Shown here: positions 26,301-41,300 of the stretch, one piece after another | How the letters are laid out: each line of letters begins with the position of its first letter | How positions within the stretch are numbered: the stretch's first letter is position 1 | Source: Planctomycetales bacterium 10988 | Lineage (GTDB): Bacteria; Planctomycetota; Planctomycetia; Pirellulales; Pb10988 | NCBI GenBank assembly: GCA_009664345.1 | Contig: CP043547.1 | Coordinates: forward strand, 3,872,709-3,936,708 | Length of the DNA: 64,000 nucleotides | Direction: 5' to 3' | Program-made: the position numbers and the translations under genes | Notes under the pieces: generated by a model | Database searches by the model: none | What the model was told of the DNA's origin: nothing | Seen by the model: the letters and a program-made list of their open reading frames with translations, nothing else

Positions 26301-29300
26301 GTGGGGGGGCAGACCTATTTCGCCATTCGGATCGATGCGGATACGTTCCAGCTTGCCGGAACGATCGCGGATGCTTCTGCCGGAACCGCCATTGATCTGA
26401 CCGGGGCGGGGACCGGGGACCTGCATGGAATTGAAACGGCTTACTGGGTCGAAACCTTCGAAGCAGGCCGCGACGTGCCGATCGTTGACCTGACCAACAA
26501 TACGATTGAAATCGCCTCGCACGGCCTTTCGACGAACGATCGGGTGATCTACAACGCTTCCGGTGGCACCGCCATCGGGGGGCTGACGACCGAGACGGAA
26601 TACTTCATCATCGCCGTCGATGCGGATCATCTTCAACTCAGCCTGACCGAAAACGGCACGGCGATCGACCTCACCTCTCGCGGTTCGCTTGGCAGCGGTT
26701 TTCATTTGCTCAGCGTGGCCAAGTCGCTTTCTTTCGATGCGGCCGGTGCCGTGGTGAATCTGGCTTCGAACACGTTTACTTTTTCGGATCACGGTTTGGA
26801 AACCGGGGATGTTCTCACCTACGATGCCAAAGGTGGCACGGCCATCGAAGGGTTGGAGACCGGCACGTCCTACTTTGTGATTGTCGTGGATGCGAATACA
26901 TTCCGCCTCGCGGCCTCGTTTACCGATTCGCAAGACGGTACCGCGATCGATCTCACTACGGCGGGGTCGGGTACGCAGGAACTTCTCGGCTTTGGTGATC
27001 GCCTGGTCACCTTTGATCCGACGATGCAGTTGCCGGTGACGTTGAATACCGATCGCATCACGATCCTCGGTCATCAATTCCGCACCGGGGAACAAGTGAC
27101 TTACCTGAATGGTGGTGGCACTTCGATGGGGGGCCTGACCAATGGCACGGATTACTTTGTCATTGTCATTGATGAAAATACCATCGAACTGGCGACGACC
27201 GAGGCGAATGCGGTTGCCGGGATTCGTTTGGACCTGACCAGTCGCGGCACGGGCCTGTCGCATGGCTTCCAGCGAGACGCTTATCTCTTGGTCGGCGATA
27301 CGGAAATCCGGGGCCTGACTAATGGCGAACTTTATTTCGTTACTGTGATTGATGCCAATACGATTCGGCTTTCGGAGGACTTCACGACGGCCTTCGCGAT
27401 CGATCTCGATCCCACCGGGGCCTCGGCGATGGGGCATAGCTTCGAGGTCGTGCAAGGGGCGGGCGTCAAAGTTTATTCGTATCTCAAAGCCGACAATCGC
27501 GTGAAGACCTCCGTCGGGCTAGGGACGGAGCCGAGCATCAAAGACCTCTTGACCAAAGGGGAGATGCTTACCTCGGCAACGCGGATTAAAGAGGTCCTCA
27601 AGGTCAAGTCGAAGGATGCGTTCACCGGGGGCGGCACGGAAAAGAACAGCCTCTTCATTGTCTCCGGCGGGGTGGCTTATCAGCAATATACGCACGATGT
27701 CATCGCGAAGATCGGCGGCACGGCCGAGGTGAAGGCCACCGGCGATATCGTGGTGCAGGCGGAAGTCTCCCAGAAAAATCAAGTAAGCGTTGAAGGGAAG
27801 GTCTCTGCGGACAAAGGCTCCAAAAAGTTTGCCGCCGCCGCCGCGGTCGGGGTTGCGGAGTATAACAACAATGTGCAAGCGATCGTCGAAGGGCATGTCA
27901 AGCTCGATGCCACCGGGAAGATCGACGTGCTGGCCTCTCTTGAATACCCCCTCCTCGTCGAGCCGATCGACCTCATTCCGTTTGCCTCGATCATTCGCGA
28001 AGAGAACAAAGACAACGCCGAGGGCGTGATCAAGGACTTGGGACAATTTCTGAATGGGAAATTGGGCCTTGATCAAATCCTGAATGTTTGGTCCTGGGCG
28101 AAGGGGAAAGCTCCTGAGGCGGAAGTGACGATCAGTGGTTCGGTCGCGGTGACGGACTATGAGAATACCGTCGTTGCCACGATCGGGGATGAGGCGGTCC
28201 TGAACGAAGACATCGCCTATCGCAACAACGATCAGAGTGTCAATGTCGATGCCTTGCTGATGATGGAGATTGTCGATGTCTCCGGCGTGTTGACGATCGA
28301 CCTGCACGATAAAGGGGCGGTCAAGGCGTATCGCAAGAAGGGAAAAGCTGGTGCCTACAAGGAAATGTTCAATTTCTTCGGCAACCAAGCGGCGACCTTC
28401 GGCTTCGGAGGATCGGTCCTCGTCCAATTGATTGACAATACGACGATCGCCTCGGTTGGGAAGAATGCCCGTATAACGACGGGAATCAACGGCGGTTTGA
28501 ATGTTTCCGCGAAGGAAGATATCGCCTCTTTCGAGTTTGCTCAGGCTGGAGGGGATTCCGGCAAGGTAGGGATCAGCGGAAGTTTCGCGGTGATCAATCA
28601 TACCAGTACCGTTCATGCCTTCATCGAAAGTGGCGTGCAGTACCAAGGTGGATCGGTCCACATCATTTCCGACAATCAGCTGCGGCATATCACCATCGCG
28701 GGGGCCGTGCAATCAGCGAAGACCGCTGGCGTCGGGGTATCCGGGACCATCGTCGAGGTTGAGCGGGATACCCAAGCCTATATCGGAGCGGAACGCGATG
28801 AAAATCTGCTCATGGGAAGCTCGGGTTCGGATTTTCAAGTCGTCGGCGATACCATCGTGCGGGCGAATTCCGGGGGAGCCCTTTGGTCGTTCTCGATTGC
28901 CGGCGCGATTGTTTCGCAAGTGCCCACCAAGGCTGAGCCGGAAGCCGCCAACGCGGGAGACGCCCCTGCGAACGGGGATGCCGGCAATCAAGGCTTCACC
29001 GGCTTCGGCGTGGCGGGCGATGTCTCGATTCATACGATTACGGATAAAACAAAAGCCTATATCAACGACGAGGGGACCTTTATCCTGACTGGAGGTGGGG
29101 ACCTTGAGATCGACACCGATAACAAAACGACGATCTATTCTGCCTCGGGTGCTGTTGCGAAATCAACGCAAGTGGCAGGCAGTACTGCCGCTCTCGCCGG
29201 GTCGTTCAGTAAGAATGTTCTCGACATTACGACACAATCGTTTGTGATCGCGGCGACGATCCAAGCGGACAATGTCTCCATCACGGCGGATCAAGATCGC

Positions 29301-32300
29301 TTCATGATTGCGGTTTCTGCCGGGGGGTCGGGGGCCTTGGCTCAAAAAGGTTACGCGGTTGCTGGTTCGGTTTCACTGAATAAAATCACCACCATCACCG
29401 AGGCCTTTCTCGATGGGGCCTATGTCGCGGCCGCGCGGGATATCACCTTGCGTTCCGAGGATGGTTCCGAGTTGGTCGCCATCGGCGGCGGGATCGCGAT
29501 TGGGGGAAGTCTCGGCTTCGGGGTGGCCGTCGGGATCAACGAACTCAGTTCAACCACGCGGTCATTCATTGTCGATACCTACCGCCGCCCGCAATTGCAG
29601 CATGGCGAAACTCTCGGACTTTATGCAACGAACAATGTTGGGATTCGCACCGGGGCACTTTCGATCGGGGCTTCGGTAAATGGCTCGACCGGGATTGCCG
29701 GAACCGTCTCGATCAACTTGTTGACGACCGTGGTGGAAGCTTCGATGCAAGGGGTTTTCCAGCCGGCCGATCAAGGTTCGATTGAACTCGATGCCGACGA
29801 CAATGCCGTGATCACGGCCATCGCAGGTGCCGGAGCCGGAGGGGGCGGCGGGTTCGGAGCAGCCGTTAGCTACAATGATATCAATGGTTCCGTGAAGGCC
29901 TTCGTCCATGATTCCTTGCTGGACCTTACAGGTTCGCTGACGATCACGGCCTCGGAAAACGCCGACATTCAATCCGTGGCGGCCTCGGTTACTGGGGGAA
30001 CGAAATCAACGACGATCGCCGCTTCGGTCACCGTGAATGAAATCGACAACGATACCGAAGCCTACATCGACAGCAATTCGGTCATCACGGCCCACGGCCA
30101 TGTCACCCTCGATGCCTCGGATCACTCCACGATTGTTTCCATTGCCGGCGAGGTTGCCATTACGACAACCGCGACTTCGATCGGTGGAGCCTCGGCGGCG
30201 AACACGATCGACAATACGGTCAAGGCTTACATTCTTGATTCGACGGTGACGACGACGATCAACGGGAATGTGGAAGTCAAAGCCCTGGAAAAAGTCAACG
30301 TCGTCACGGTCAGTGCCGGGGGGAATGGGGCTAAGGAAGTTGCGGCCGGCGGAAGTGTTTCGGTGATCCTGATTGATATTTTGACCAGGGCCAGAATCGA
30401 TGGCACGAGCGTTGTCTCGGCGGATGGCAGTGTGCATGTCTCGGCCTTGAGCGAGATGCTGATGACCTCGGTTTCCGGGCAAGTGAATATCGCAGGCAAG
30501 ACCGCCTTTGGGCTTTCGAACTCGACGACGATTGTTGACAGCGTGGTTCATGCGTTTCTTGGAAGTGGCGTGACGGTCGATGGCAAAGGTGACTCTGCCG
30601 TGACGGCTTATACCGGCAAGAAGAATGGGGACGACTATCAAACCGAATCGCTTCGTGGGGTCATCGTCCGCTCGATTTCGCTAGAAGATATCGACACGAC
30701 CGCAGCCGGCGGATCGGGTGCCGGGAAGGCTGGGATCGCCGGATCGGCTTCAGCGGCGGAAATCAATCTCACGACGACCGCGGAAATTCGGAGCGGTGCC
30801 TCTGTCAATACCGTCCTTACGAATCCGCACTCCGAGCAAACTGTGAGTGTCTTGGCCTCTGATCGTTCGACCTTGATCGGCGTCGGTGGGGCTGCCGCGT
30901 ATGGTGCTTCCGGCGGCGTCGGAGCAGGGATCGATGTTATCCTGCTCACGAAAAATACCCAAGCCACCGTCGGCGAAGGGGTGACGATCAACGCGGCCAG
31001 CAACATTCTCGTTCAAGCCTTTTCCGATGAGAATGTTACTTCCGTTTCGGCTTCTGCCGGGGTGGGCGGCTCAAGCTTGAATATCGCGGGGAGTGTCGGC
31101 GTTTCGACCTTTTCTATTACAACGAAGGCCTTTGTCGCTTCTTCCAGCGGAAATGTCACGATCTTTACCGCAGGCGGCAGCATTGTCGTCGCGGCGGATG
31201 AGCATCTCGAACTTGACCAGATCGCCGGGACCGCGGCCATCGGAGGTGGAGCAGGCATCGGCGGGGCCGTCTTGGTGCCGATCGTTTCCAAGACTACGCA
31301 TGCCTATGTCGGTCAGGATGCGGTGCTCGATGCGAAAGCGAATCAAGCGGCCGTTACGACGAAGACCGGGGAATTCAGCATCACCTTCAGTACGAATGAT
31401 ACCGATGAAGGAGAGGTTACCCCGTCGGATATCGACAATAGCGATGCGACGGACCCCGCTCTGTCGCAGCAACGGGTTTCCACGCCAGGTACTCGACTTT
31501 TCCGAGGGGTCGCGATTACGGCCACGAATGCCGATGATATCGAAGCCTTTGCCATCGGCGTTGCCGGTTCGGATAAAGCCGCCGTGCAAATCTCCGGCAC
31601 GGTGCATTTTATGGAAAACAGCACCAAAGCCTTTATCGACAACAACGCCGCCGTGAATCAAGACCGTATTGGCGTCGGGGCCGATCAATCCGTCCTCGTG
31701 GCCGCTGGAAATGATTTCTATCACACCGGGGTCGCAGGCGGGGCGGCGATCAGCCTCACCAGTTTTGCTGCAACGCCGGGTGCATCGGTCAACAATGTTT
31801 CCAATACGACACTGGCCTATATCGGAGACGGGGCGGCCGTGACCGCGACCGATGATGTCGAAGTCCTGGCCCATTCGGTCGAAGATATCCTCCTGATTGC
31901 GGCGTCGGTTGCCGGGTCGAAAACGGTGAGTGTTGCCGGCTCGGTTGTCGTGGTGGAAATTGATAATGCAACGCAGGCCTACATCGGAGCAAGTGCCACC
32001 ATCAACGCAGGTGGGAATGTCCTCGTCTCCGCGACCGACCTGACCGATGTCGATATCATCAGCGGAGCGGTCGGCATCGGCATCACCGGAGGTGGCTTAG
32101 GGGCCGGCATCGGGGTAACGTCCATTCTCAAAGATACAAAAGCTTACATCGGGCAAAGTGCGACTGTCGATGCTTACGGCAATTCCGGCAGTGCCTCGAC
32201 CTTTGATGGAACCCTTGATGGCAACGGCAACTTCGGCACGGTCGGTGGAATCAATGGCGTGATCGTCAGTGCCTTGTCGAGAGAAAATGTGCTCACCATC

Positions 32301-35300
32301 GCTGCTTCCGGGGCAGGTGGGAAGTTCGGCGGTGTCGCCGGGGCGATCTCGTTCGAGACGATCGATTCGGATACGCAGGCGTTTATCGCCGCCGGAGCTT
32401 TGATCAATACCGATGGGGCCGGGGCCTCCGCCACGCAAGATGTTTATGTGGTCGCGATCAACGACGTCGTGATTCATGCCATCGACGGTTCGATTGCCGG
32501 TTCGCTCGGAGGCAGTATCGCCGGGAGTATCGATGTCGGGATGGTCTGGAACGACACGACGGCTTATATCACCGGAAGCGATGTCCGTGCTCGCCGCGAT
32601 GTGGAAGTCACTTCGCTGGCCAACCGCGATATTCTTTCCGTGTCTGCCAGTGCCGGCGCGGGGACGGTGGGGATTTCCGCCTCGATTTCGCTATGGGCAT
32701 TGACGGGGAACTTGCAAAGCAGCTACACGGTTGATGGCAACTCCGATAACCTCCTGCAAGCCGATGACAGTGGCAACACCACGCAAAGTTTTATCGATGA
32801 CGAAAAACGTGTCAGCCTCGTGACGACGGCCCTGGGCGGGTATAGTTCCTCGGGAAGCAACAACTCCAGCCAAGTGCAATCTTCGGCGAACAACTCCAGT
32901 AGTTCGGTGTCCTCAGGCGTTTCCAACAACATCGCCACTTCGGCGGTCACCTCCAATGTCAATGGCGGAGCCCGCAACGTGCCACAGGGAACCAGCGCTT
33001 TCATCGGGGCGAATGCGATGGTCACCGCCAATCGTCACGTCAATGTGACCGCGGAAGAAAGGTTGGAATTCGATGTCCACGTCGGACAGATCGCCGCTGG
33101 GAAAGTTGGCTTCGGGGGCAGCATCGCTGCGGCCATGATCGATTCGAATGTGGAAGCCTTCATCGACAACGCGGCGATTGTCAATGCCAACGACGATATC
33201 AATGTCTACGCGGGCCTGGATGAGAATCTGGAAGGGTACGCTTATGGCGGGCAGTTCGGGGCCATTGCCGCCTTGGGGGCTCAGGTAGTCCTTCTCTATG
33301 ACAACGGCACACAACTCGCCTACCTGTCCGACTCGGTTCAAATTTATCAGGCCGACGATATCCTGATCAAAGCCGAAGCGAATCGTTCGATCACTGCGAT
33401 CGCGGCCAATGCTTCCTTTGCCGGAAAAGTCGCCATCGGGGTGGGAGCTGTCTTCGTCGATGTCGGTGGAGCCACGAAGGCCACGGTTGGAACCAATGTG
33501 CAGATCGGCCAGCAAGCGGGACTTTCGGTCGATAGCCTGACAGTGATGGCCTATTCTTCGATCAATGTGAATGCGGATGCCTATGCCGGAGCCGGAGGCG
33601 TTTTCGTCGGCGGCAGCGGTGCCCTTTCGTTCGTGACGATCGATACGAACGTCGTGGCTTCCATCGATAGCCGGTCCTTCATCACGGTCGATGAAGGCGT
33701 CGCGGTGAAGGCGATCTCCCTCAACAATGCCGATGTTGATACCGTCGGCTTCGCCGGGTCGGGGGCCTTGGCGGTCGGGGTTTCTTATGGGAAGGCCGAG
33801 ATTACCCCGACGATTCGAGCCTTCATCGGCCAGAGTACTTCATCCGGCGACGGAGCCGTTCAGGCCAACAGCATTCATGTCGCCGCCTATCACAACTACA
33901 ACGAAGACGGCAGCTTGGCGAATAACGAAGCCGATGTGCTTTCCATTGCTCCTGCCGGTGCCTTGGGCGCGGCCGGGGTCGGGGCCATCTCCGAAGCGAC
34001 CGTCGCTGCCACGGTGGAAGCCTATGTCGGTCAGAATATGATCTTGACGACGACCAACGACATCACGGTTGAAACGCAGGTCAATGACGATGCTCAAGCG
34101 GAGTCGGGCGGCATCGCAATCGCCGGGGTCTTGTCCGTCGGAGTGGTGCTCGCAACCGCCGTGGTCAATGGGACGACGAACACGTTCTTCCGTGGGAAAG
34201 TTGCTTCCAGTCGAAATGTGAATGTAAAAAGCAGCACCCGCCACGATGTGGATGCCTTCACGACTGCGGTAACGGGTGGGATTTTCACCGGATCCGGCTC
34301 CGTCGCGACCGCGGAGGTCACGCCATCCATCCATACCTATCTCGGTGGTTCGGCGGAGATCAATGCCAGTGGAAGTGTCACCGTCACGACGCTTTCGGAC
34401 ACCTCTTCACAGGCCGATGCCTTGGGAATCAACGCCGGTGGTTTGAATATCGGGAAGTCGATCGCCGAGGCGAAAGTCAAGCCTGCCCTCAATACTTACG
34501 TCGGCGATGGTGCCGAGGTCACTGCCGGGAGTATCACCGTTCAAGCTTTCCACAACTATAATTCCGACGGGACGAAACTCGACCGCAGTGCCGATGCCTA
34601 TGCGACGGCGGCCAGTGGTTCGCTGATCGGCGTCGATGGAGCGGAGGCCACCGCGATTATGGCCGCTAGTTTGAATACCTATGTTGGCAACGGTGCGAGT
34701 CTCACCACGACCTCTGGGGATTTGGTGGTCAAAGCCCTTTCGCACAACAAAGCGAAGGCCGATGCTACCGGCAAGTCGGGCAATGTGGTCGGGGTCGGGA
34801 AGGTTCGGTCTTATGCCAAGGTCACCGATAGCCTCAACCATGTTTACGTCGAGGGAAGTGCCGAGCTGGATGCAGATCAGAATCTGACGCTTTATGCCTT
34901 CACTTACAACGACACCGAGGCCGATGCCCGCGGAGCCAGCGGGGCCTTGATCGATATTTCCTCTGGCGAATCGGAAGCGACGACGACCGATCAAACGAAA
35001 GTCACGGTCCAAACCGGGGCGGACCTCACGGCCCGCAATCTCTTGAAGCTAGAAGCGGTGAGCGAGGCGAAATCTTATACGGATTCCGATGTGGACAACG
35101 GAGGCCTCGGAGCAAACACGACCGCTGATGCCACCACGAAGATTACTTTAACGACGACCACTACGGTTCAAGGGGCGACCTTCCGAGCTTCCGAGATTGA
35201 CCTGCTGGCCCGCGTTTCTCGGATCGATGCCTCTGCCAAAGCGGATTCAGACGCCGATGCCGCCGGGGCGGATTCCGATGCGACGGCCATCACGACGATC

Positions 35301-38300
35301 AACTCGACGACCGCCGTTAACATCGAAGCCGATGCCGATCTTACTGGGATTCACGACTTCGATATCAAGTCGCGTCACGAAAATCTTTCGATCCGTTCCG
35401 AAGCCGATGCGGAAACCGATGGCGTCGGGGGCGATTCCGATGCCACCTCGACGACGACGGCCAACACGAATTCCAATGTCTCGGCAGTGCCTTCTGCGGA
35501 CTTGACGACTCGCGATCTCTATGTGGAAGCGATGACGCAAGCCAACCCGACGGTTTCGGCTGACGCGGATAAGCATGGTGCCTTGATCGATACCGGAAGC
35601 GAAAATCAAGACGCTTACCCGAATCACTCGCGAGAAATAAGCTTTGATGCGACCGTTCATCTGCCTGGTGCCAGCCCGGTCTTGGAGATTGCCGCCGATG
35701 GCTCGGTCGTCGAACAGACCGATGTCACCTTCACGCAAGACGGCTCCAATATCTATGTCGATCCGATTCGTAATACCGGGGCCTTGGGCGGGCATGTCGA
35801 GTTTGCGATTCCTTCGACTACCCCGACCAACGGCACGGCGGTGATTACGGGAGCCCCGGACATCGTGTTCGAGACCGGTTTCGAAAGCGTGCGGATCATC
35901 AATCATTCCAACAAAATCTTGCACATTCCCGATATCACCGTTCAGAACACGACCGGGCAACTGTCGCAGAATATCACCGTGAATGTCGCGAATAGCTCCG
36001 GCTTCTCTTACACCGTGTTGACCGATCCGGGTGATACGCCGATCTTGGTACAGGCCACCGGCACCGGGGATATTTGCATCAACGGCTTTGTCGATAACCC
36101 TTATGGCTCGGTCCTCGCGACTGCCCAAGGGGGGGATATTCTTCAAGAGAACAGTACCTCCAAGGTCAAGGCGATCGATATCGATTATCGCACGGTTGCC
36201 GGCGGCATCGGAAGTTCGGCCTTGCCGATGAGAATTCAATCGACGACCTTCAGTGCGTCGGCCCAGAACGACATTCATATCGATCAAATCAGTGGCAATC
36301 TCAATGTGGCCAGCGTGACCTCGACGGCCGGGTCGGTGTACCTGACGGCGGACGGCTCGATCTTTGATGGAAGTGGCAATGGCGATGCGGAGGTCACCGG
36401 CTTGCTGATCTCGCTCACGGCTGAGAATGGAAGTATCGGAGCTGCCGCGAATGCCTTGGAGATTGATACCACCTCCGGGACAGGTTCCTTGATCGCCACC
36501 GCCCAACAAGGGATCACGATCACCGAGGTCTCCGATGAACTGAATGTTCAAACCGTCACCGCGTTCACGGGGGACATCACTCTCGCCGTGCAAGAAGCGA
36601 TCGCCATGGGGCAAGACCTGTGGATGGCGGCAGGGACGACGATCCGCGCCTTTGCCGGAGCGGTGACGCTTTCGGCGGGCGATGATGTCACCCTGGCGAC
36701 CGGCAGTTCGATCCAAGCCTTCGGGGCGATTACGATTTCAGGAGATAGCGGTGATCTCGATACTGGCGTCGGTGCGATCATTCAACTGCAAGGAACCATT
36801 CAAGGTTCGACGCTCGATATCAATACTGCCGAAGATGACGACACCGTGAGTCTTGTTCGCAATGCGACCGGCATGACAACCACCATTCAAACGATGGGCG
36901 GAGGCGACTTGATTCGTCTAGGAAGTCAAGCCACCGCGGCGTCCAATACCGGCGGAACGCTGAACCAGTTTGCCGCGGGAATCTTGATCGATGGTGGCAC
37001 TGGCGACGATCGCTTGGAACTGGATGACTCTGGCGAAACGCAAATCAATTCCGGCATGCTCACCAATCAAACGGTGACAGGGTTTGGGCTTTCGTCAGCG
37101 GGCTTGAGTTACTCGCAAATCGAAAATTTCGATCTCTTCCTTGGCTCCAATCAAGACACGCTCACGGTGCAAAGTACCCAGTACGGCACGGTTACGACTG
37201 TCGAGATGGGAGCAGGCAACGATCAAGTGAACGTCGGAAATTCCTCCTTGCAGGTGAATCAAATCTCTGGCCTGCTCGATATCAAAGGGGGGCTGGGAAC
37301 CGATGATCTGGCCTTGCTCGACTCAGGAGATACCGCGGCCAACAGCGGCAAGCTTGATCATCGTCGCATCACCGGGCTTGGCATGGGACCTGTGGACGAA
37401 GCCGATTCGCTGGGGATTTTTTACGAGACATTCGAAGCCCTCGCCGTCACGTTGGGCAGTGGCGATGATATCTTTGTTGTCGCCGGCGTTGATACGGAAG
37501 CGACCATCTGGGCCGGGGCCGGTAGCGACATGGTGACCATTGAAGAGGATCACACCCGCCTTGTCGAGAACTTGCATCTTCGTGCGGAGTCCGGCGTCAA
37601 TGACCTCCTCGTCTACAATACCACGATCAAAAGTGACCTGACCCTGAGTGCCCTAAATGGCTACGGAATGATCATGGATACCGGGATGAGCGGCGAGGTA
37701 GACTATCTCTCGTTCAACTCCGTGGTGGTCGATTTGAGTGATGTTTTAAGTGGCGATGACGTGGTCGTTGAGCATACCGTGGCGCCACTCTTATTAAAGA
37801 CGAATGCCGGCGATGACCAGATTCAAGTCGAAACGACGTCACATGTGGTCGGGATCGAACTGGGTGACGGCAGCGATGAAGTCACGGTCTTCGACGCTAC
37901 CCAGAGAATTGGGATTCAAGGTTCCGCGACAGGCACGGATCGATTGATTGTCGATCGGCAAACCGAAACGGCCCCGGTCACGGGTGGTTGGCTGCAAGAT
38001 GGCCTCTTGCAAAATGTGACCTCGGGAACGATTGAATTTTGGAACCTCGAATTTGTCGAAGTCCTCTTCGGAACGGGAAATGATGTTCTCGGCGTCAGCC
38101 TCACGCAAGCCGGGACGCAATACACCTTCGACGGCGGAGACGGGGACGAACTCTTCACGGTTTACGATTTGGCGGACATCACGAACATTGCCGGGAATGA
38201 AGGGGAAGACACCGCCACTGTGGTCATCCCCACCTTCCCGCTGCCGAATCAATTCACGAATCTGAGCCTCGATATTGAAACGCTGGTGGTCGATAACCGG

Positions 38301-41300
38301 GCCAATACCACGCAAGCGGTCGCCTGGTCGCTGGTCGATGAGCAACTCAAAGCCCGGCCGATTCCCGGCTCGGCCATGACGGATGTTCTCAGTACTGAAG
38401 GGGCGGAGCGGGCACGAATCCTGGGCGGGACGCAATCCGATACCTTGGAGATCGTGACGACCACTTCCAGCAATGTGGAAGGGACGATCAATGGCAACTC
38501 CGTCGAGCTACGAACGGGATTAGTTGTCTTGGACCCGACGGGCTTCAATACCTTCACCCATTACGATGCGGTCATGGGCTTCGACAACATCGCGGATGGG
38601 GACACTTCGATCACAGAGGATGACCTGACCCTTTCGACGGACGGGAATTTCCTGCGAGAAGATTCGATCAGTCCCGCGATCAAGGCGACCTCTGGCAGTG
38701 AAACGTTTACCCTGGTGTCCGAACACGGCAACGCCGTTGCTCTTTACTCGATGCAGCTTGCGGCGGCGTCGGGTTCGCACACGGTTGTCTTTACGGGAAT
38801 TACGCTCAACGGGGAGGAAGTTTCTCAATCCTTTACCATTCAAGGGGGGATCGGCTTCCAGCAGATTGATTTTTCCGCGGCCTTCACCGGGCTGAAGTCC
38901 ATCAGCTGGACGGCGGGTGCGGTGTGGTATGATAACGTCGTCGCGGTCGATATGCTGACGGCAGGAAGTCCGAACACGGCGAGCGGCGTTCCGGCGACCT
39001 CTGCCCTTTCGACGACGATGACGATCGACACTTGGAACGGCAGGATTAACGGACAGGGCAACGGCGGCTCCTTCAATGGAACCACCTTCTATGTGCAAAA
39101 CTTGGGATCGATCATCCGGTTTATCTTCATGGGCGACCTTTATCTTCCCGATGATAGTCAAGTTTCCATGGTCGATACGAGTAGCACCAGGGCCATTCAA
39201 TTCCATGTGCTCAACGATGCGGTGATCGGCGAAAATGTCACCTTCAATGTCGCTGCCAGCGGAGTGAATGCCGGTGCGGGCGGGACCGACGGGGGATACA
39301 GCAGTTATGCCAATGGCGGTTGGGGCGGCTACGGCGGCAGCGGCGGCGGTGTCAATAATAACTACGGCGACGGCGGCGGTGGCGGAGGGGCTCCTTATGG
39401 GGGAGGCCACGACGGGCAGCCGGGAACCGCTGGATATGACGGGAACTGGGGGGGCGATGGGTACACGGGAGCCCAAGGTGCCGGGGCCGGCAGCAATTCC
39501 TCGCTCGGTGCCGTGGGTGGTGCTGGAGGAACGGGCGGTGCTCCCGGTGAATCGACATATCTCGGGTTAATGGTCGTATCCTATCCTCCTTATCTCGTCA
39601 TTGGAGAGATTGGAACCGGTCGATCTGCGGGGCGTTATGGCTCGGGCGGATCTGCTGGGGCGAAGAACGGCGGAGCTGGCGGGCAAGGGGGCGATGGCTA
39701 CGATGGGGCAGACGGTGGTCAAGGAAACCCTGGCGGCGGCGGTGGCAATAGCGGCTCTGGCCTTGATATCTCTGCCGGAGGTGGCGGCGGTCAAGGCGGC
39801 CAAGGTGCCGGCGGTGGCGGTGGCGGTGGTGCCGGCGGCGGTGGTGCCGGTGGTGGTGGGAAAGGTGGCCGCGCGGGTCTCTTTTCCAGTGGTCCTCGCG
39901 GCGGTCACGGCGGTGGCGGTGACTATGGCGGCTCTGGAGGCTATGGCGGAAAAGGTGGTGTCGGTGGTGCCGGGGGTGGCGGCGGTGGTGCCTTAGAGAT
40001 TCATGCTCTCGGTGAAATCGTCATCGAAGAGATGTCCCGACTCCTGGCTTCCGGGGGGGATGGAGCTACTGGGGCTACCGGGGGTACTGGAGATGATGGA
40101 AATATCGGTGGAAAACGTGCCGGCGGTCAAGACGGCAGTGGCGACGACTTTACCTTCTTCACCACTTCCAGCGGAGGCGGTGGTGGCGGTGGAAACGGCG
40201 GTGATGGCGGAGATGGTGGCGATGGCGGTCAAGGGGGCCAAGGCGGTGGCGGTGCCGGGGGGACCATCAAACTCTTTGGTTCCGTGGTCGATGCCAGCGG
40301 CGCAACGATCGATACGGCCGGAGGGGATGGAGCCACCAATTCCCAACACGGTGCGAATGGCCGTTTCATCTTTGGAACCAATACCAGTGGCGGAACCGTC
40401 GATCCGGCGAAACAACTTGGGACGAATACCGAAACTTTCGCTGGCCCGACCGATACAAACTCGTATCTTTCCGGCTCGCCCGACACGCCGTTTATCGCCG
40501 GGCTGCAAGGCGGGGCGGAAGTCTTCGGCCTGCTCAAAAATGTTAACTGGGCCTCGCTGCTATCGAGTGTGCCCGATGATGCGTTGGCGGCCTTGCTCCG
40601 GCTCGAAGTCGGACCGGGCGACTATGCCGATGATTACGTCGGTTACGACATGCTCCTCTTTGTCAACCTCACCGATCGGGCCTTGGACGATCCGGAACTT
40701 GGAATTGCTACAGGTTCTTCGCAAAGTACCGCAACGATTGACTTGAAGACCGGCGGTCTTTCGAAAGTCACTCAAGTCGGAAGTGCCTTCGTTCGAGTCA
40801 GTGGAACCGGAAACCTTGATAACCTCCAAGCCTTGGGCGTGGGACAAATCTGGGCGACCCTGATCCCGGATGGCACCGTTCGCGTGAATGCCAAGGTCTC
40901 CGATAACTTGCCGGGCATCTCGGGCACCATCAAGAATCTGAGCAATGTGACCTTCATCGATGCCAACGGGGTGGTCGATTATATCCGTGCGGATAAACCG
41001 GACCTGAACGTCGATCCTGAACTTTCGGGCTTCCAAGACATCGCGTATAGTCCCGATGCCCAGCAAATTTATGCCGTGTCGGCTTCGCAAGATGCGTTGA
41101 TCGTGATCAATGCCGCCGATATGAGCCAACGGCAACTGCTCAAAGATGGCTTTGATAATGTCGATGGTTTGGCGGGTGCTACCGAAGTCGTTGTCAGTGA
41201 AGATGGGGCGAATGTCTATGTCGTCGCTGCCGGGGAAGGGGAGATTTCGATCTTCACCCGAGATCAAGCCAACGGCAACCTCACGTATGTCGACACCATC

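Noticed and set aside
25971-27455. A 494-codon open frame on the minus strand inside the giant gene
   Set aside because: It mirrors the codon bias of the plus-strand repeats, has no ribosome site or recognisable domain, and similar antisense frames occur throughout the gene.
27480-35560. CRISPR-like or tandem DNA repeats in the giant gene
   Set aside because: Repeats are protein-level, degenerate and in frame, with no constant repeat/spacer structure.
35247-36716. A 489-codon minus-strand frame inside the giant gene
   Set aside because: Same explanation: an antisense shadow of Gly/Asp/Ala-rich coding sequence with Arg/Asp/Gly-rich translation and no motif.
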